NCBI GenBank assembly: GCA_902606665.1 | Contig: CACLHE010000004.1 | Coordinates: 1 to 35,735 of the forward strand | Direction of reading: 5' to 3' | Source: an uncultured Pelagibacteraceae bacterium | GTDB taxonomy: Bacteria; Pseudomonadota; Alphaproteobacteria; Pelagibacterales; Pelagibacteraceae | DNA length: 35,735 nt | Shown: piece by piece, positions 1 to 9,116 of the stretch | Numbering within the stretch: position 1 is the stretch's first letter | Layout of the letters: each line of letters begins with the position of its first letter | Program-made: the position numbers and the translations under genes | The notes under the pieces: model-generated | Told to the model about the DNA's origin: nothing | The model's input: the letters and a program-made list of their open reading frames with translations, nothing else | Databases searched by the model: none

Positions 1-361
1 TTGTCATTCTTAATCTCGCTCTAGAATTAGCTAATCCATGCTGATTATCAAATTCACTTAATGAATTTTTAAATGTTTTAAACAAATTATCCAAAATAAC
101 TAAATGACTTTCTACATTTTTAAATTTATTTTTTAGCCAATCTTGATGTTTTAAACTAAGATCTTGCTGTTCTTTTATTTGTTTGATTGGCATTGAAAGA
201 ACTATAGTTTTTTTACCTGTTAATGCACAAATTGTACTTGTAACAGATGAATCAATACCCCCTGAAATACCTACAACTAAAGAATCTGGTTCCTTGGGCA
301 TTGATTTGCAATAATCTTGTATCCAATTTTTTATATAATCTATTCTTTTTGTTGTTTGCAT
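1..361 (-). CDS. nadE: NAD+ synthase, N-terminal part (truncated by window edge)
   Basis: My minus-strand reading from ATG at 361: MQTTKRIDYIKNWIQDYCKSMPKEPDSLVVGISGGIDSSVTSTICALTGKKTIVLSMPI...; SGGIDSS is the ATP pyrophosphatase P-loop of NadE. Not in the ORF track because it is open at the edge. Confidence 0.85.
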   Translation of the reverse strand, partial: MQTTKRIDYIKNWIQDYCKSMPKEPDSLVVGISGGIDSSVTSTICALTGKKTIVLSMPIKQIKEQQDLSLKHQDWLKNKFKNVESHLVILDNLFKTFKNSLSEFDNQHGLANSRARLRMT

Positions 362-413
362 AAATATTAATATCCTATTCTCAAAATAGATCTTAATAAT
401 TAAAATTCAATTA

Positions 414-1793
414 TTAAGATGCTGCTTTAATTATATTCTTTGAATATTGGGAGTTTTTCTTAATTTCATCAGATATTAAGAATGCCAACTCTAATGCTTG
501 ATTAGCATTAAGTCTGGGATCACAGTGTGTATGGTATCTGTGTGATAAATCTTTTTCTGATATTTTTTGTGCACCACCTGTGCATTCAGTAACATTTTGT
601 CCAGTCATTTCAATATGAAGTCCACCAGCATAACTTCCTTCGGCTTTGTGAACACCAAAGACTCTTTTAACTTCTTTTACTACGTTATTAAAGGGTCTAG
701 TTTTAAATCCAGTTGCAGACTTAATTGTATTACCGTGCATAGGATCACAAGACCAAATAACATTTAATCCTTCCTTTTTAATTGATCTGATTAATTTTGG
801 TAAATGTTTTTCAACGTTATCAGCTCCAAATCTCGAAATAAGAGTTATTCTTCCTGATTCATTTTTAGGATTTAATATATTACAAAGTTTAACTAATTCA
901 GTGTCTTTCAAAGTAGGTCCACATTTTATTCCTATTGGGTTTTCTATTCCTCTGCAAAATTCTACGTGTCCACCATCCATTTGTCTCGTTCTATCACCAA
1001 TCCAAACAAAATGTGCTGACGTATCATGATATTTTCCAGAAGTAGAATCTATTCTTGTCATTGATTGTTCAAAAGGCAAAAGTAACGCCTCGTGTGAAGT
1101 AAAGAAGTTTACAGTTCTTAATCTTCTATTGTGATCTGGATGTAATCCGCATGCTTCTATGAAAGATAGTGCATCACTTATTTTGTCTTCAATTTCTTTA
1201 AATTTTTTACCTTCAGGACTTTTTTTAATAAATCCCAAATTCCATAAATGGATTTTTTTCAAATCTGCAAATCCACCTTGAGATAAAGCTCTTAACAAAT
1301 TTAATGTAGATGCAGATTGAGAATATGCTTTAAATAATCTTTTTGGATCCGGCTTTCTAGCTTTTTCATTAAATTCTATTCCATTTATGTTGTCTCCTAA
1401 GTATGTAGGAAGTTCCTTTCCATCTTTTACTTCTATAGGTGAACTCCTGGGTTTGGAAAATTGCCCAGCTATTCTTCCTAACTTAATCACTGGCAAAGAC
1501 GCAGAAAAAGTTAAGACCAAAGCCATTTGTAAAATTACTTTAAACGTATCTCTAATATTATCAGGATGAAATTCAGCAAAACTTTCAGCGCAATCACCCC
1601 CTTGCAAAAGAAAAGCTTTTCCTTCAGCAACTTGAGCAAGTGATTTTTTTAAAGCTCTAGTTTCTCCAGCAAAGACTAACGGTGGAAATGAATTTATTTT
1701 TTTCAAAACCATAGAAAGTTCCTTCTCATCCTCATATTTTGGGATGTGCTTAACTGGATAATCTCTCCAACTATTTAATGACCATTTTTTCAT
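414..1793 (-). CDS. 3-deoxy-7-phosphoheptulonate (DAHP) synthase, class II
   Basis: ORF 414..1829; contains FLLQGGDCAESF, RIAGQFSKPRSSP, WIGDRTRQMDGGHVEF, WSCDPMHGNT and GGLHIEMTGQNVTECTGG, typical of class II (AroF/AroG-II) DAHP synthase. Likely start is the internal Met (MKKWSLNSWRDYP). Confidence 0.93.
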   Translation of the reverse strand: MKKWSLNSWRDYPVKHIPKYEDEKELSMVLKKINSFPPLVFAGETRALKKSLAQVAEGKAFLLQGGDCAESFAEFHPDNIRDTFKVILQMALVLTFSASLPVIKLGRIAGQFSKPRSSPIEVKDGKELPTYLGDNINGIEFNEKARKPDPKRLFKAYSQSASTLNLLRALSQGGFADLKKIHLWNLGFIKKSPEGKKFKEIEDKISDALSFIEACGLHPDHNRRLRTVNFFTSHEALLLPFEQSMTRIDSTSGKYHDTSAHFVWIGDRTRQMDGGHVEFCRGIENPIGIKCGPTLKDTELVKLCNILNPKNESGRITLISRFGADNVEKHLPKLIRSIKKEGLNVIWSCDPMHGNTIKSATGFKTRPFNNVVKEVKRVFGVHKAEGSYAGGLHIEMTGQNVTECTGGAQKISEKDLSHRYHTHCDPRLNANQALELAFLISDEIKKNSQYSKNIIKAAS

Positions 1794-1867
1794 ACTCAAC
1801 CTAAAGTATATATAATGTATACAAGACAAAAAACCAAGTTTGATTATATCAAGTAATAGAGTCTTTT

Positions 1868-3688
1868 TTATTCAACAGTTACTGATTTTGCTAAATTTCT
1901 AGGTTTATCTATGTCAAAGTTTTTTAATGAAGCTACATGATAAGCTAATAGTTGAAGTGGAACTGTTAATAAGAAAGGTGTTAAATCTTCATTAGTCATT
2001 GGTATCTCCAATGTAAATCTTACATTTTCACTAATAATTTTATTATTTTCATTTGTTAGCAAAATTACTTTTCCTCCACGAGCAATTACTTCCTGCATAT
2101 TAGAAATTGTCTTTTCAAAATATCTATCTTTTGGAGCTAAAATTACTACAGGCAAACCTTCTTCTATTAATGCTAAAGGACCATGTTTCATTTCTCCAGC
2201 TGGATAACCTTCTGCATGAAGATATGACAATTCTTTAAGTTTTAGAGCTCCCTCTAGTGCTATTGGAAAAGATGAACCTCTACCTAAAAACATTGCTCCC
2301 TTTGCCTTTAAAAAATCTTTTGCAATAATCGGTATATTATTTTGACAATAGTTTAATGTAACTTTTATTAAATCAGGAAGCTTTTTAAGATCATTAATTT
2401 TTTTTTCATAATTTAATTTAGATATTTCTTTTCTAACCTCTGAAATTTTAATAGCCAATACATAAAGTACTAACATTTGTCCTATAAAAGCTTTAGTAGA
2501 AGCTACTCCTATTTCTGGTCCGGCATGAATAGGTAAGACAAAATCTGATGATCTAGCTATAGAGCTTTCAACAACATTAACAATTGAACAGGTTTTTACA
2601 TTGTTCTTTTTGCATAAATCGAGTGCTGCAAATGTATCTGCTGTTTCACCTGATTGAGAAACAAAAATATATAAGTTTTTTTTGTTAAACTTTATTTTTC
2701 TATATCTAAACTCTGATGCTATATCAATTTCTATTGGAATATTTGTGAGTTCTTCAAACCAATATTTTGCAGCAGCACAAGAATGGTATGCGGTTCCGCA
2801 TCCAATTAAAACTATTTTTTCAATATCTTTTGGAATTATAGGAAAATTATATAAATTGATATCTTTTCTTAAATGATCTACGTACTCTTTAATGCAAGTT
2901 TTAGTAGTAATATTCTGCTCATTAATTTCCTTAGACATAAAATCTTTATAATCTCCTTTTTCTGCAGTATGCTTATCATTTGAAAGTGTCAAAATTTCTT
3001 TATTTATTTTTTTATTTTTAGAGTTATAAAAATCTATCTTATTATTTGTTAATACACATACATCACCATCATCTAAATAAGTAATTTTATTTGTCATAGA
3101 TTTTAATGCGTAAGAATCAGATCCTAAATAATTTTCTTCAGGACCATAACCGACAGCAAGAGGGCTTCCTCTTCTAGCTCCTACAACAATATTATTATAT
3201 TTTCTAAAAAGAATTCCTAATGCAAAACTACCATTAAGTGTTTTCAAAGTTTTATTAATTGCATCAACTAAATCATAATCCTTTAAAAAATCTGTAAGAA
3301 GAAATGTAATAACTTCAGTGTCAGTTTGTGACTTAAATTTATAACCTTTTTTTTCCAAGTTTTTTTTTAAATCATTAGAATTTTCGATTATTCCATTGTG
3401 GACTACTGAAACTTCATCTGAAGAGTGAGGATGAGCATTAACTTGACTTGGTACTCCATGAGTCGCCCATCTTACATGACCAATACCTAATGATCCATTT
3501 GATGGATTCTTAAATAAAATTTTTTCTAAATTTTCCACTCGTCCAGTGCATTTTTTTTCATTTATTTGACCATTAACTATTGTTGCAATTCCTGCAGAAT
3601 CATAACCTCTGTACTCTAATTTTTTTAAAGACTGAATTATATTTGATGCTACTAATTTATTGCTGGCTATTCCTATTATACCACACAT
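1868..3688 (-). CDS. glmS: Glutamine--fructose-6-phosphate aminotransferase (isomerizing)
   Basis: 606 aa; MCGIIGI N-terminal Cys nucleophile, GHVRWATHG, two SIS domains, C-terminal KPRNLAKSVTVE. Confidence 0.97.
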   Translation of the reverse strand: MCGIIGIASNKLVASNIIQSLKKLEYRGYDSAGIATIVNGQINEKKCTGRVENLEKILFKNPSNGSLGIGHVRWATHGVPSQVNAHPHSSDEVSVVHNGIIENSNDLKKNLEKKGYKFKSQTDTEVITFLLTDFLKDYDLVDAINKTLKTLNGSFALGILFRKYNNIVVGARRGSPLAVGYGPEENYLGSDSYALKSMTNKITYLDDGDVCVLTNNKIDFYNSKNKKINKEILTLSNDKHTAEKGDYKDFMSKEINEQNITTKTCIKEYVDHLRKDINLYNFPIIPKDIEKIVLIGCGTAYHSCAAAKYWFEELTNIPIEIDIASEFRYRKIKFNKKNLYIFVSQSGETADTFAALDLCKKNNVKTCSIVNVVESSIARSSDFVLPIHAGPEIGVASTKAFIGQMLVLYVLAIKISEVRKEISKLNYEKKINDLKKLPDLIKVTLNYCQNNIPIIAKDFLKAKGAMFLGRGSSFPIALEGALKLKELSYLHAEGYPAGEMKHGPLALIEEGLPVVILAPKDRYFEKTISNMQEVIARGGKVILLTNENNKIISENVRFTLEIPMTNEDLTPFLLTVPLQLLAYHVASLKNFDIDKPRNLAKSVTVE

Positions 3689-4326
3689 TATTTTCTCTTA
3701 TAATTTTTGATTTCTATTTGATTAGATCTTGTTAAAGCAAGAGATTTGTTTTTAACATTTTTTGTTAATGCGGAGCCTGCACCAACTACTGCTTTTTTAC
3801 CAATTTTAATAGGGGCTACCAACGAAGTATTTGACCCTATAAATGCTCCATCTAAAATATTGGTTTTATTTTTTTTCTTTCCATCGTAATTACAAGTAAT
3901 AGTTCCAGCACCAATATTTACGTTCTTGCCAATTTTGGCATCACCAACATAAGATAAATGATTAATTTTTGAGTTAATTCCTATTTTGCTTTTTTTTATT
4001 TCAACAAAGTTACCAACTCTTGAACCTTTGGATAATACTGAGCCTGGTCTTATTCTTGAAAAAGGACCAATGTTTACATTTGATTCTAAAATTGCATTCT
4101 CAATGTGTGTAAAAGGTAAAATTTCAACGTTGTTACCTATTTTTGTTTTTTTTCCTATTACAACATAAGGATTAATAACAACGTTCTTTCCAAATTTAGT
4201 ATCTTCTGATAAAAATACTGTCTCGGGTGCTTTTATAGTTACACCCATTTTCATAGCCTGATTGCGTAATTTTTCCTGTTTATATTTTTCTACTAAAGCT
4301 ATTTTCTTTTTGTCTGTTGATGTCAT
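3688..4326 (-). CDS. GlmU-like acetyltransferase (left-handed beta-helix domain only, 212 aa)
   Basis: IGPFSRIRPGS, VGNFVEIKKSKIG, INHLSYVGDAKIGKNVNIGAGTITCNYDGKKK match the GlmU C-terminal domain; no nucleotidyltransferase domain (no LAAGxGTRM motif). Confidence 0.88.
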   Translation of the reverse strand: MTSTDKKKIALVEKYKQEKLRNQAMKMGVTIKAPETVFLSEDTKFGKNVVINPYVVIGKKTKIGNNVEILPFTHIENAILESNVNIGPFSRIRPGSVLSKGSRVGNFVEIKKSKIGINSKINHLSYVGDAKIGKNVNIGAGTITCNYDGKKKNKTNILDGAFIGSNTSLVAPIKIGKKAVVGAGSALTKNVKNKSLALTRSNQIEIKNYKRK

Positions 4327-4397
4327 TAAGATTTCTCTTTACATTAATATAAACTTTGTAATAACTCACAAAATATTTCTTAATAATACTTATTAAA

Positions 4398-5081
4398 ATG
4401 AGTCAAAAATTAACAATTTTATTCGATTTAGATGGAACATTAGTCAACACTGCTCCTGATCTTATGCACGCACATAATTATATCATGAAAAAATATGGTT
4501 ATGATGAAAGAAAACTTCCCTTCATAAAAAAACTTGCAGGCAGAGGTTCTAAAGTAATGTTGACAAGATCTATGCACGAAATAGCTGAACTCTCTGGAAA
4601 AATTAAAAAAACAGATGAAATTGTTGAAAAAATGACAAAGGAATTTATAGATTTTTATAGCAAAAATATTCTTAGAGAAAGCACACTTAAAAATGGATTG
4701 TTAAATTTTCTAACATGGTGCAAAGAAAATTCTATTTTAATGGGAGTATGTACAAATAAACAGGAACACTTATCAATTGATCTATTAAAAAAAATTAAAA
4801 TTTATCATTTTTTTGATTATGTTGCTGGAGGTAATACTTTTAACCACAACAAACCCGATCCGAGACACCTGACTGACATCATAGAAATAATAGGTGGAGA
4901 TATAAACAAAACTTTAATGATTGGTGATAGCGAAACAGACTCAAATGCATCTAAAGCGGCAAATATTCCATTTGTATTAATTGAAGATGGTTATACCGAA
5001 AAGAAGACTAATGAAATATATCACGATTATCTTGTAAAAGATTTTATTGGACTTGAAGAAATTATTAAAAAATATTTATGA
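4398..5081 (+). CDS. gph: HAD-superfamily hydrolase, phosphoglycolate phosphatase-like
   Basis: FDLDGTLVNTAPDL, GVCTNK, KPDPRHL, MIGDSETDSNASKAANIPFVLIEDGY. Confidence 0.85.
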   Translation: MSQKLTILFDLDGTLVNTAPDLMHAHNYIMKKYGYDERKLPFIKKLAGRGSKVMLTRSMHEIAELSGKIKKTDEIVEKMTKEFIDFYSKNILRESTLKNGLLNFLTWCKENSILMGVCTNKQEHLSIDLLKKIKIYHFFDYVAGGNTFNHNKPDPRHLTDIIEIIGGDINKTLMIGDSETDSNASKAANIPFVLIEDGYTEKKTNEIYHDYLVKDFIGLEEIIKKYL

Positions 5082-5677
5082 TTGAATTTAAACTTTTTTT
5101 TGCACTAGTAAGTTATTATTTTGTAATGTTTGCTACTCCAGGACCAAATAATGCAATGTTAACTGCCTCAGGTATTAAATTTGGTTTTAAAAGAACTCTA
5201 CCTCATATGTTTGGAATTCCTTTTGGCCATGTTATTCAAATAACTCTAGTTTGTTTTGGTTTAGGAGCTTTGTTCCAAAAATTTCCAGCTATTCAATTTT
5301 ATCTTAAATGGCTCTGTTTTTTTTATTTACTATATCTCGGATGGAAAATTCTTGGTTCTTTATCTGACAGCGATAAAGAAAGCGGAAGACCTCTTAGATT
5401 TTATGAAGCTGCCCTTTTTCAATTTATTAATCCTAAAGCATGGGTTGTAGCATTAACCGCCTCGACTGCATTTTTTCCAAGTGGTGAAAATTTTATTATT
5501 GCCACTATGTTTGTTGCTGGAACCTCACCTTTTGTTTGTATACCTTCTATTTGCATATGGGCGCTTTTCGGTTCATCAATTAAATTGATAATCAAAAATG
5601 CTAAAATTAAAAAAATTATAGAATATTTATTAGCTATATTATTAGTCGTTACAGCTGTTATAATCGTTATTGACTGA
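5078..5677 (+). CDS. LysE/RhtB family amino-acid exporter
   Basis: FATPGPNNAMLTASGIKFGFKRTLPHMFGIPFGH and FINPKAWVVAL motifs; 4-nt ATGA overlap with the preceding gene. Confidence 0.88.
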   Translation: MIEFKLFFALVSYYFVMFATPGPNNAMLTASGIKFGFKRTLPHMFGIPFGHVIQITLVCFGLGALFQKFPAIQFYLKWLCFFYLLYLGWKILGSLSDSDKESGRPLRFYEAALFQFINPKAWVVALTASTAFFPSGENFIIATMFVAGTSPFVCIPSICIWALFGSSIKLIIKNAKIKKIIEYLLAILLVVTAVIIVID

Positions 5678-5689
5678 TATTTATGAAAT

Positions 5690-6586
5690 ATGCATTTTAC
5701 AAAAAAAAATTCTTCAGAAAAAAGGATTGAATTTAGAAATAAATTAAAAAATAAAAAGATTTTAAAATTTCCTGGAGCATACAATCCTCTTACCGCAAAA
5801 CTAATAACTGAAATTGGTTTTGATGGTATTTATATATCTGGAGCTGTTATGTCTAATGATTTAGGTATGCCAGATATAGGTCTTACTACATTAAAAGAAG
5901 TAAGTTATAGAGCAAATCAAATATCAAGAGTTTCTGATTTACCTTCAATTGTAGATGCTGATACGGGATTTAAAAATTGTAAAAAAACAATTGAAACTTT
6001 TGAAAATCTTGGTCTTTCAGGTTGTCATATAGAAGATCAAATTGACGAAAAAAGATGTGGGCATTTAGACAATAAAGAAATTATTCCACTAAAAGAAATG
6101 GAAAAAAAAATTAAATCTTGTGTAAGTGCTAGGATTGACAAAAACTTTTTAATAATAGCAAGGACTGATGCTAATACTGTCGAAGGATTAGATAAAACGA
6201 TTGATAGAATTAAAGCTTATGAAAATGTTGGAGCTGATATAATTTTTCCTGAAGCTCTGAATGATGAAAAAGAATTTGAAAAAATTAGAAAAAATTCAAA
6301 AGTTCATCTGTTAGCTAATATGACAGAATTTGGTAAATCTAAGCTTCTTTCCGCAAACGAACTAGAAAATTTAGGTTACAATATTGTAATATATCCAGTT
6401 ACAACTCAAAGATTGGCTATGAAAAATGTGGAAGATGGCTTGAGGGTCATTTTTAAGGATGGACATCAAAATAATATTATCGATAAAATGCAAACTCGAA
6501 AAAGACTTTATGAATTGGTTGAGTATGAAAAATATAATACTCCAGGCAAAAAAATTACAGATTTTAAGACAGACGGACATGAGTAA
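5690..6586 (+). CDS. prpB: Methylisocitrate lyase / isocitrate lyase-PEP mutase family
   Basis: FPGAYNPLTAKL, DADTGF, KRCGH catalytic motif, ARTDA, IFPEAL; directly followed by prpC. Confidence 0.87.
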   Translation: MHFTKKNSSEKRIEFRNKLKNKKILKFPGAYNPLTAKLITEIGFDGIYISGAVMSNDLGMPDIGLTTLKEVSYRANQISRVSDLPSIVDADTGFKNCKKTIETFENLGLSGCHIEDQIDEKRCGHLDNKEIIPLKEMEKKIKSCVSARIDKNFLIIARTDANTVEGLDKTIDRIKAYENVGADIIFPEALNDEKEFEKIRKNSKVHLLANMTEFGKSKLLSANELENLGYNIVIYPVTTQRLAMKNVEDGLRVIFKDGHQNNIIDKMQTRKRLYELVEYEKYNTPGKKITDFKTDGHE

Positions 6587-6589
6587 TTT

Positions 6590-7714
6590 ATGAGTGATGA
6601 TATAAAAAAAGGATTATTAGGAATAGTTGTTGACGAAACAACTATCTCGCAAGTAATGCCTGATATAAATTCTCTAACTTATAGAGGGTATGCTGTACAA
6701 GATCTCTGCGAAAAATGCTGTTTTGAAGAGGTGGCTTACTTAATACTTAATAAAGAATTGCCAGATAAAAAAAAGCTTAAAAAATTTAAAAAAGAATTGG
6801 AAGAAAATAGAAATATCACAATAAATCTTAGAGAAATTGTAAAACATATGCCAAAAAAATCTCATCCTATGGATGTGGCTAGAACGGTTGTAAGTGTTAT
6901 GGGTCTTGAAGATAAAGATACAAGTAATAATTCACCAATTTCTAACATGAGAAAAGCAATAAGAATATTTGCAAAAACACCAACTGCTATGGCTGCTTTC
7001 TTTAGAGCTAGAAAAGGTAAAAATGTAATACCCCCTAAAAAAGGCTTAGGTTTTTCAGAAAACTTCTTTTATATGTGTTTTGGAAAAATGCCTACTAGAG
7101 AAATTATTAAGGCTTTTGATGTTTCATTAATTCTGTATGCTGAGCACAGCTTTAATGTTTCAACATTCACTGCAAGAACAATTACAAGCAGTTTATCAGA
7201 TATTCATAGTGCTATTACTGGCGCAATAGGAAGTTTAAAAGGTCCTTTGCATGGCGGAGCTAACGAAGCTGTGATGAATATGATGAATAAAATTAAAAAA
7301 CCTAAAAATGCATTGAAATGGATAAATAATGCTCTTGATAAAAAAGAAGTAGTAATGGGTTTTGGTCATAGAGTTTACAAAAAAGGAGATTCAAGAGTAC
7401 CTACAATGGAAAAATATTTCAAAAAAGTTTCTAAAATAAAAAATGATAAAAAATTTCTTAAAATTTATGAGATAGTTAAAAATGTAATGATTGATAGAAA
7501 AGATATCTATCCCAATGTTGATTTTCCTACAGGGCCTACATACCATTTAATGGGATTTGATACAGATTTCTTTACTCCAATATTTGTTCTATCGCGAATA
7601 ACAGGTTGGTCAGCGCATATTATGGAACAACATGCGGCTAATAAATTAATTAGACCGTTATCTAAATACAGTGGAGAGAAGCACCGTAAAGTAATGCTTC
7701 TCAACCAAAGATAA
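6590..7714 (+). CDS. prpC: 2-methylcitrate synthase / citrate synthase
   Basis: 374 aa; LTYRGYAVQDL, GPLHGGANEAVM, MGFGHRVYKKGDSR, WSAHIMEQ; downstream of prpB. Confidence 0.87.
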   Translation: MSDDIKKGLLGIVVDETTISQVMPDINSLTYRGYAVQDLCEKCCFEEVAYLILNKELPDKKKLKKFKKELEENRNITINLREIVKHMPKKSHPMDVARTVVSVMGLEDKDTSNNSPISNMRKAIRIFAKTPTAMAAFFRARKGKNVIPPKKGLGFSENFFYMCFGKMPTREIIKAFDVSLILYAEHSFNVSTFTARTITSSLSDIHSAITGAIGSLKGPLHGGANEAVMNMMNKIKKPKNALKWINNALDKKEVVMGFGHRVYKKGDSRVPTMEKYFKKVSKIKNDKKFLKIYEIVKNVMIDRKDIYPNVDFPTGPTYHLMGFDTDFFTPIFVLSRITGWSAHIMEQHAANKLIRPLSKYSGEKHRKVMLLNQR

Positions 7715-7719
7715 AAAAA

Positions 7720-8043
7720 TTATTTTCCTGGACCTTTATATGCTGCTGCAATTTTTGCAGCGTTTGCCGCAACTTCATTAATATTAATTGCTTCACAAAC
7801 TGCAATATCGCAAAGAGCACCACTAGCTTCTGTCGCCATTTTAACGCCAGCGCCTTGCGCAAAAGTTCCTTCAAATACTGCTAAAAAATCATAAGGTCCT
7901 CTTAAACCAGTATATGAAACTAGTTTAGCTCCAACAGCTTCAGCTGCAGTTCGAGCTGCTTGTGCTCTATCTGATTTTGGATCTTTGCAAAAACCTTGAT
8001 ATCCTTGAGCAGTATATTTACCCAATGCATAAAATGTTGCCAT
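7720..8043 (-). CDS. GYD domain-containing protein
   Basis: MATFYALGKYTAQGYQGFCKDP...GPYDFLAVFEG; start placed at the ATG at 8043 because AAGGAG lies immediately upstream on the minus strand (AAAGGAGATCTTATG). The ORF track extends to 8058. Confidence 0.75.
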   Translation of the reverse strand: MATFYALGKYTAQGYQGFCKDPKSDRAQAARTAAEAVGAKLVSYTGLRGPYDFLAVFEGTFAQGAGVKMATEASGALCDIAVCEAININEVAANAAKIAAAYKGPGK

Positions 8044-8102
8044 AAGATCTCCTTTCAAGAGATTAGTTTACTAATAGAAATGTATTTAAGGAAGTAAATA
8101 AA

Positions 8103-9116
8103 TTATGAAAAAGCTTCCGCCCAAGTACCTTTGGTTGAAGCTTTAGAATATTCTGTTGCTCTACCTTCGAAAAAATTCATATGTTCAACTGCGTTCAACA
8201 TGGTGTCTAACCAAGTTAACGGATTTTTATTAACTTGGTAAATTGGTTCTAGCCCAAGTTGAACTAATCTTCTATTTCCTATCCAGCGAATATATTGTTT
8301 TACTTCATCGGCTGTTAAACCATTTATTGGTCCCATTTCAAATGCCAAATTTATAAAAGAATCTTCATGTGAAATTATTGTTCTACAAGCTTCATAAATT
8401 TCTTTTTTAAGCTGATCGGTCCAAATTTCAGGGTTTTCATCAACAAAAGTTTTAAATAACCTTATCATTGAATTGCAATGTAAAGTTTCATCCCTAACAG
8501 ACCAAGTTACGATTTGGCCCATTCCTTTCATTTTGTTTTGTCTTGGAAAATTTAAAAGAATTGCAAAACTGGCAAATAGTTGTAAACCTTCTGTGAAAGC
8601 GCTGAACACAGCAATAGTTTTTGCTATATCGTGATTGGATTTAACATCAAAACCTTGCATGTAATCATACTTATCTTTCATCTCTTTATATTTTAGAAAA
8701 GCAGAATACTCTGATTCAGGCATTCCTATTGTATCTAATAGGTGGGAATAAGCAGCAATATGCACCGTTTCCATAGCTGCAAAAGAAGACATCATCATTA
8801 ATGTTTCTGTAGGTTTGAAAACATTCATATAATGTCTTATGTAACAATTGCTTACCTCAACATCTGCTTGAGTAAAAAATCTGAAGATTTGAGTTAATAG
8901 ATTTTTTTCAGATGGATTTAGATTTTTTTGCCAATCTCTAACATCATCTCCTAAAGGTACTTCTTCTGGCAACCAGTGAATTCTTTGTTGTGTAAGCCAA
9001 GCATCATAACACCAAGGGTATCTAAAAGGTTTATAAACTGGGTTTCCTACTAATAAACCTGATTTTTTTTTTAAATTTTTTTTTGTATCTAATTTAGTTA
9101 CTGGCATGATAGACAT
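8103..9116 (-). CDS. nrdB: Class I ribonucleotide reductase beta subunit
   Basis: TQADVEVSNCYIRHY (Asp ligand), METVHIAAYSHLL (Glu, His and radical Tyr), RDETLHCNSM ligands. Start may be 9107 (MPVTKL). Confidence 0.95.
   Translation of the reverse strand: MSIMPVTKLDTKKNLKKKSGLLVGNPVYKPFRYPWCYDAWLTQQRIHWLPEEVPLGDDVRDWQKNLNPSEKNLLTQIFRFFTQADVEVSNCYIRHYMNVFKPTETLMMMSSFAAMETVHIAAYSHLLDTIGMPESEYSAFLKYKEMKDKYDYMQGFDVKSNHDIAKTIAVFSAFTEGLQLFASFAILLNFPRQNKMKGMGQIVTWSVRDETLHCNSMIRLFKTFVDENPEIWTDQLKKEIYEACRTIISHEDSFINLAFEMGPINGLTADEVKQYIRWIGNRRLVQLGLEPIYQVNKNPLTWLDTMLNAVEHMNFFEGRATEYSKASTKGTWAEAFS

Noticed and set aside
567-767. Plus-strand ORF opposite the DAHP synthase (also 1387..1569, 2682..2876, 3986..4168, 9555..9812, 13145..13342)
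   Set aside because: Entirely antisense to strongly supported conserved genes, with no recognisable motifs; shadow ORFs.
1840-1852. Inverted repeat TTGAT-TAT-ATCAA between glmS and the DAHP synthase
   Set aside because: 5-bp AT-rich arms are expected by chance at this base composition.
5419-5784. Minus-strand 121-aa ORF overlapping lysE and the prpB start (also 6371..6580, 7507..7704, 11464..11649, 27783..28061)
   Set aside because: Antisense to clear coding regions and low-complexity hydrophobic content; no family resemblance.
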